Assembly (NCBI RefSeq): GCF_900116295.1
Contig: NZ_FPAF01000001.1
Coordinates: 620,001 to 684,000 of the forward strand
Length of the DNA: 64,000 nucleotides
From: Bacillus sp. 103mf
GTDB taxonomy: Bacteria; Bacillota; Bacilli; Bacillales; Bacillaceae_G
Reading direction: 5' to 3'
Shown here: in pieces, positions 63,932-64,000 of the stretch
Numbering within the stretch: position 1 is the stretch's first letter
How the letters are laid out: each line of letters starts with the position of its first letter
Notes under the pieces: generated by a model
What the model was told of the DNA's origin: nothing
Seen by the model: the letters and a program-made list of their open reading frames with translations, nothing else
Database searches by the model: none
Translations under genes and position numbers: made by a program

Positions 63932-64000
63932 TCATCCCTTCATTTGTTTTACAATTTCTTTTACAAGTGCTAAGAAGTTTGCTTTTACACGCTCTGTTGT
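63932..64000 (-). CDS. punA: purine-nucleoside phosphorylase, C-terminal end (runs off window)
   Basis: 22 codons and a [23 protein letters not shown] matches the final helix of Bacillus purine nucleoside phosphorylase I (PupG/PunA), and the position directly before pdp is the expected one. The rest lies outside the window. Confidence 0.7.
   Translation of the reverse strand, partial: TTERVKANFLALVKEIVKQMKG

Overview
The window is low-GC Firmicute chromosome and almost certainly comes from the Bacillus cereus group. The evidence is an endospore-formation block (dacF, spoIIAA-spoIIAB-sigF, spoVAA-AF), the Bacillus-type methionine-salvage cluster with S-box riboswitches, TTG/GTG starts behind strong AGGAGG ribosome sites, and many short dispersed repeats of the bcr type known from this group. 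I cannot fix the species from sequence alone. There are no rRNA or tRNA genes, no CRISPR array, no prophage and no intact insertion sequence.

Layout. 1-2.0 kb: the start of a malL-type oligo-1,6-glucosidase, divergent from msmX, with three LacI/CcpA-type operators between them. 2-9.1 kb: mixed single genes (a decayed SDR, a 31-aa membrane peptide, a possible small RNA, an RDD protein, two lipoproteins, a GNAT, an AAA ATPase, a thiolase, a Nudix). 9.4-11 kb: an unrecognised three-gene cluster (an Asn/Gln-repeat protein, a small protein sharing its SGNS-VN motif, a secreted-looking or coat-associated zinc protease candidate). 11.3-13.5 kb: a PadR/HAAS membrane pair and a 3-hydroxybutyrate dehydrogenase. 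13.7-19.6 kb: methionine salvage (mtnU, mtnE, mtnW-X-B-D) with two SAM riboswitches; one of these precedes only a 61-aa YvrJ-family gene, and mtnD is extended by a repeat insertion. 20-26 kb: a dehydrogenase, a serine hydrolase, a GGDEF protein, a nitroreductase and small genes. 26.5-32 kb: glucose PTS (ptsG, ptsH, ptsI) with its antiterminator glcT. 33-35.7 kb: N-acetylglucosamine catabolism (nagA-nagB-nagR) with an upstream dre-like operator. 36-42.5 kb: a MBL-fold protein, scpB, scpA, a YjcZ peptide, DUF309, ribT, ppiB, DUF1002 and a HAD phosphatase. 42.6-51 kb: the spore block, with recognisable SigH, SigF and SigG promoters. 51.2-55.8 kb: a YtrA-type GntR regulator, an ABC ATPase and three paralogous permeases. 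56-64 kb: an adenine-deaminase-like gene, a MarR regulator, a SIMPL protein, a purine permease, CorA, pdp and the end of a purine nucleoside phosphorylase gene.

The most unusual feature is the repeat load. One family (here called bcr1-like) occurs about ten times in sizes from 45 to 267 bp, typically bounded by a 5-bp TTTAT/ATAAA duplication. It has altered the 3' end of mtnD, provides a stop-adjacent boundary behind a nitroreductase, has probably replaced the 3' end of spoVAC, and has jumped into a copy of a second repeat family just upstream of the spoIIA promoter. A second family (here 'repeat A') occurs about eight times, and fragments of a third lie inside the first. Two other structural finds stand out: a 44-bp near-perfect palindrome that encodes the last codons of both converging genes at 57.9 kb, and an 18-bp perfect inverted repeat in front of padR.
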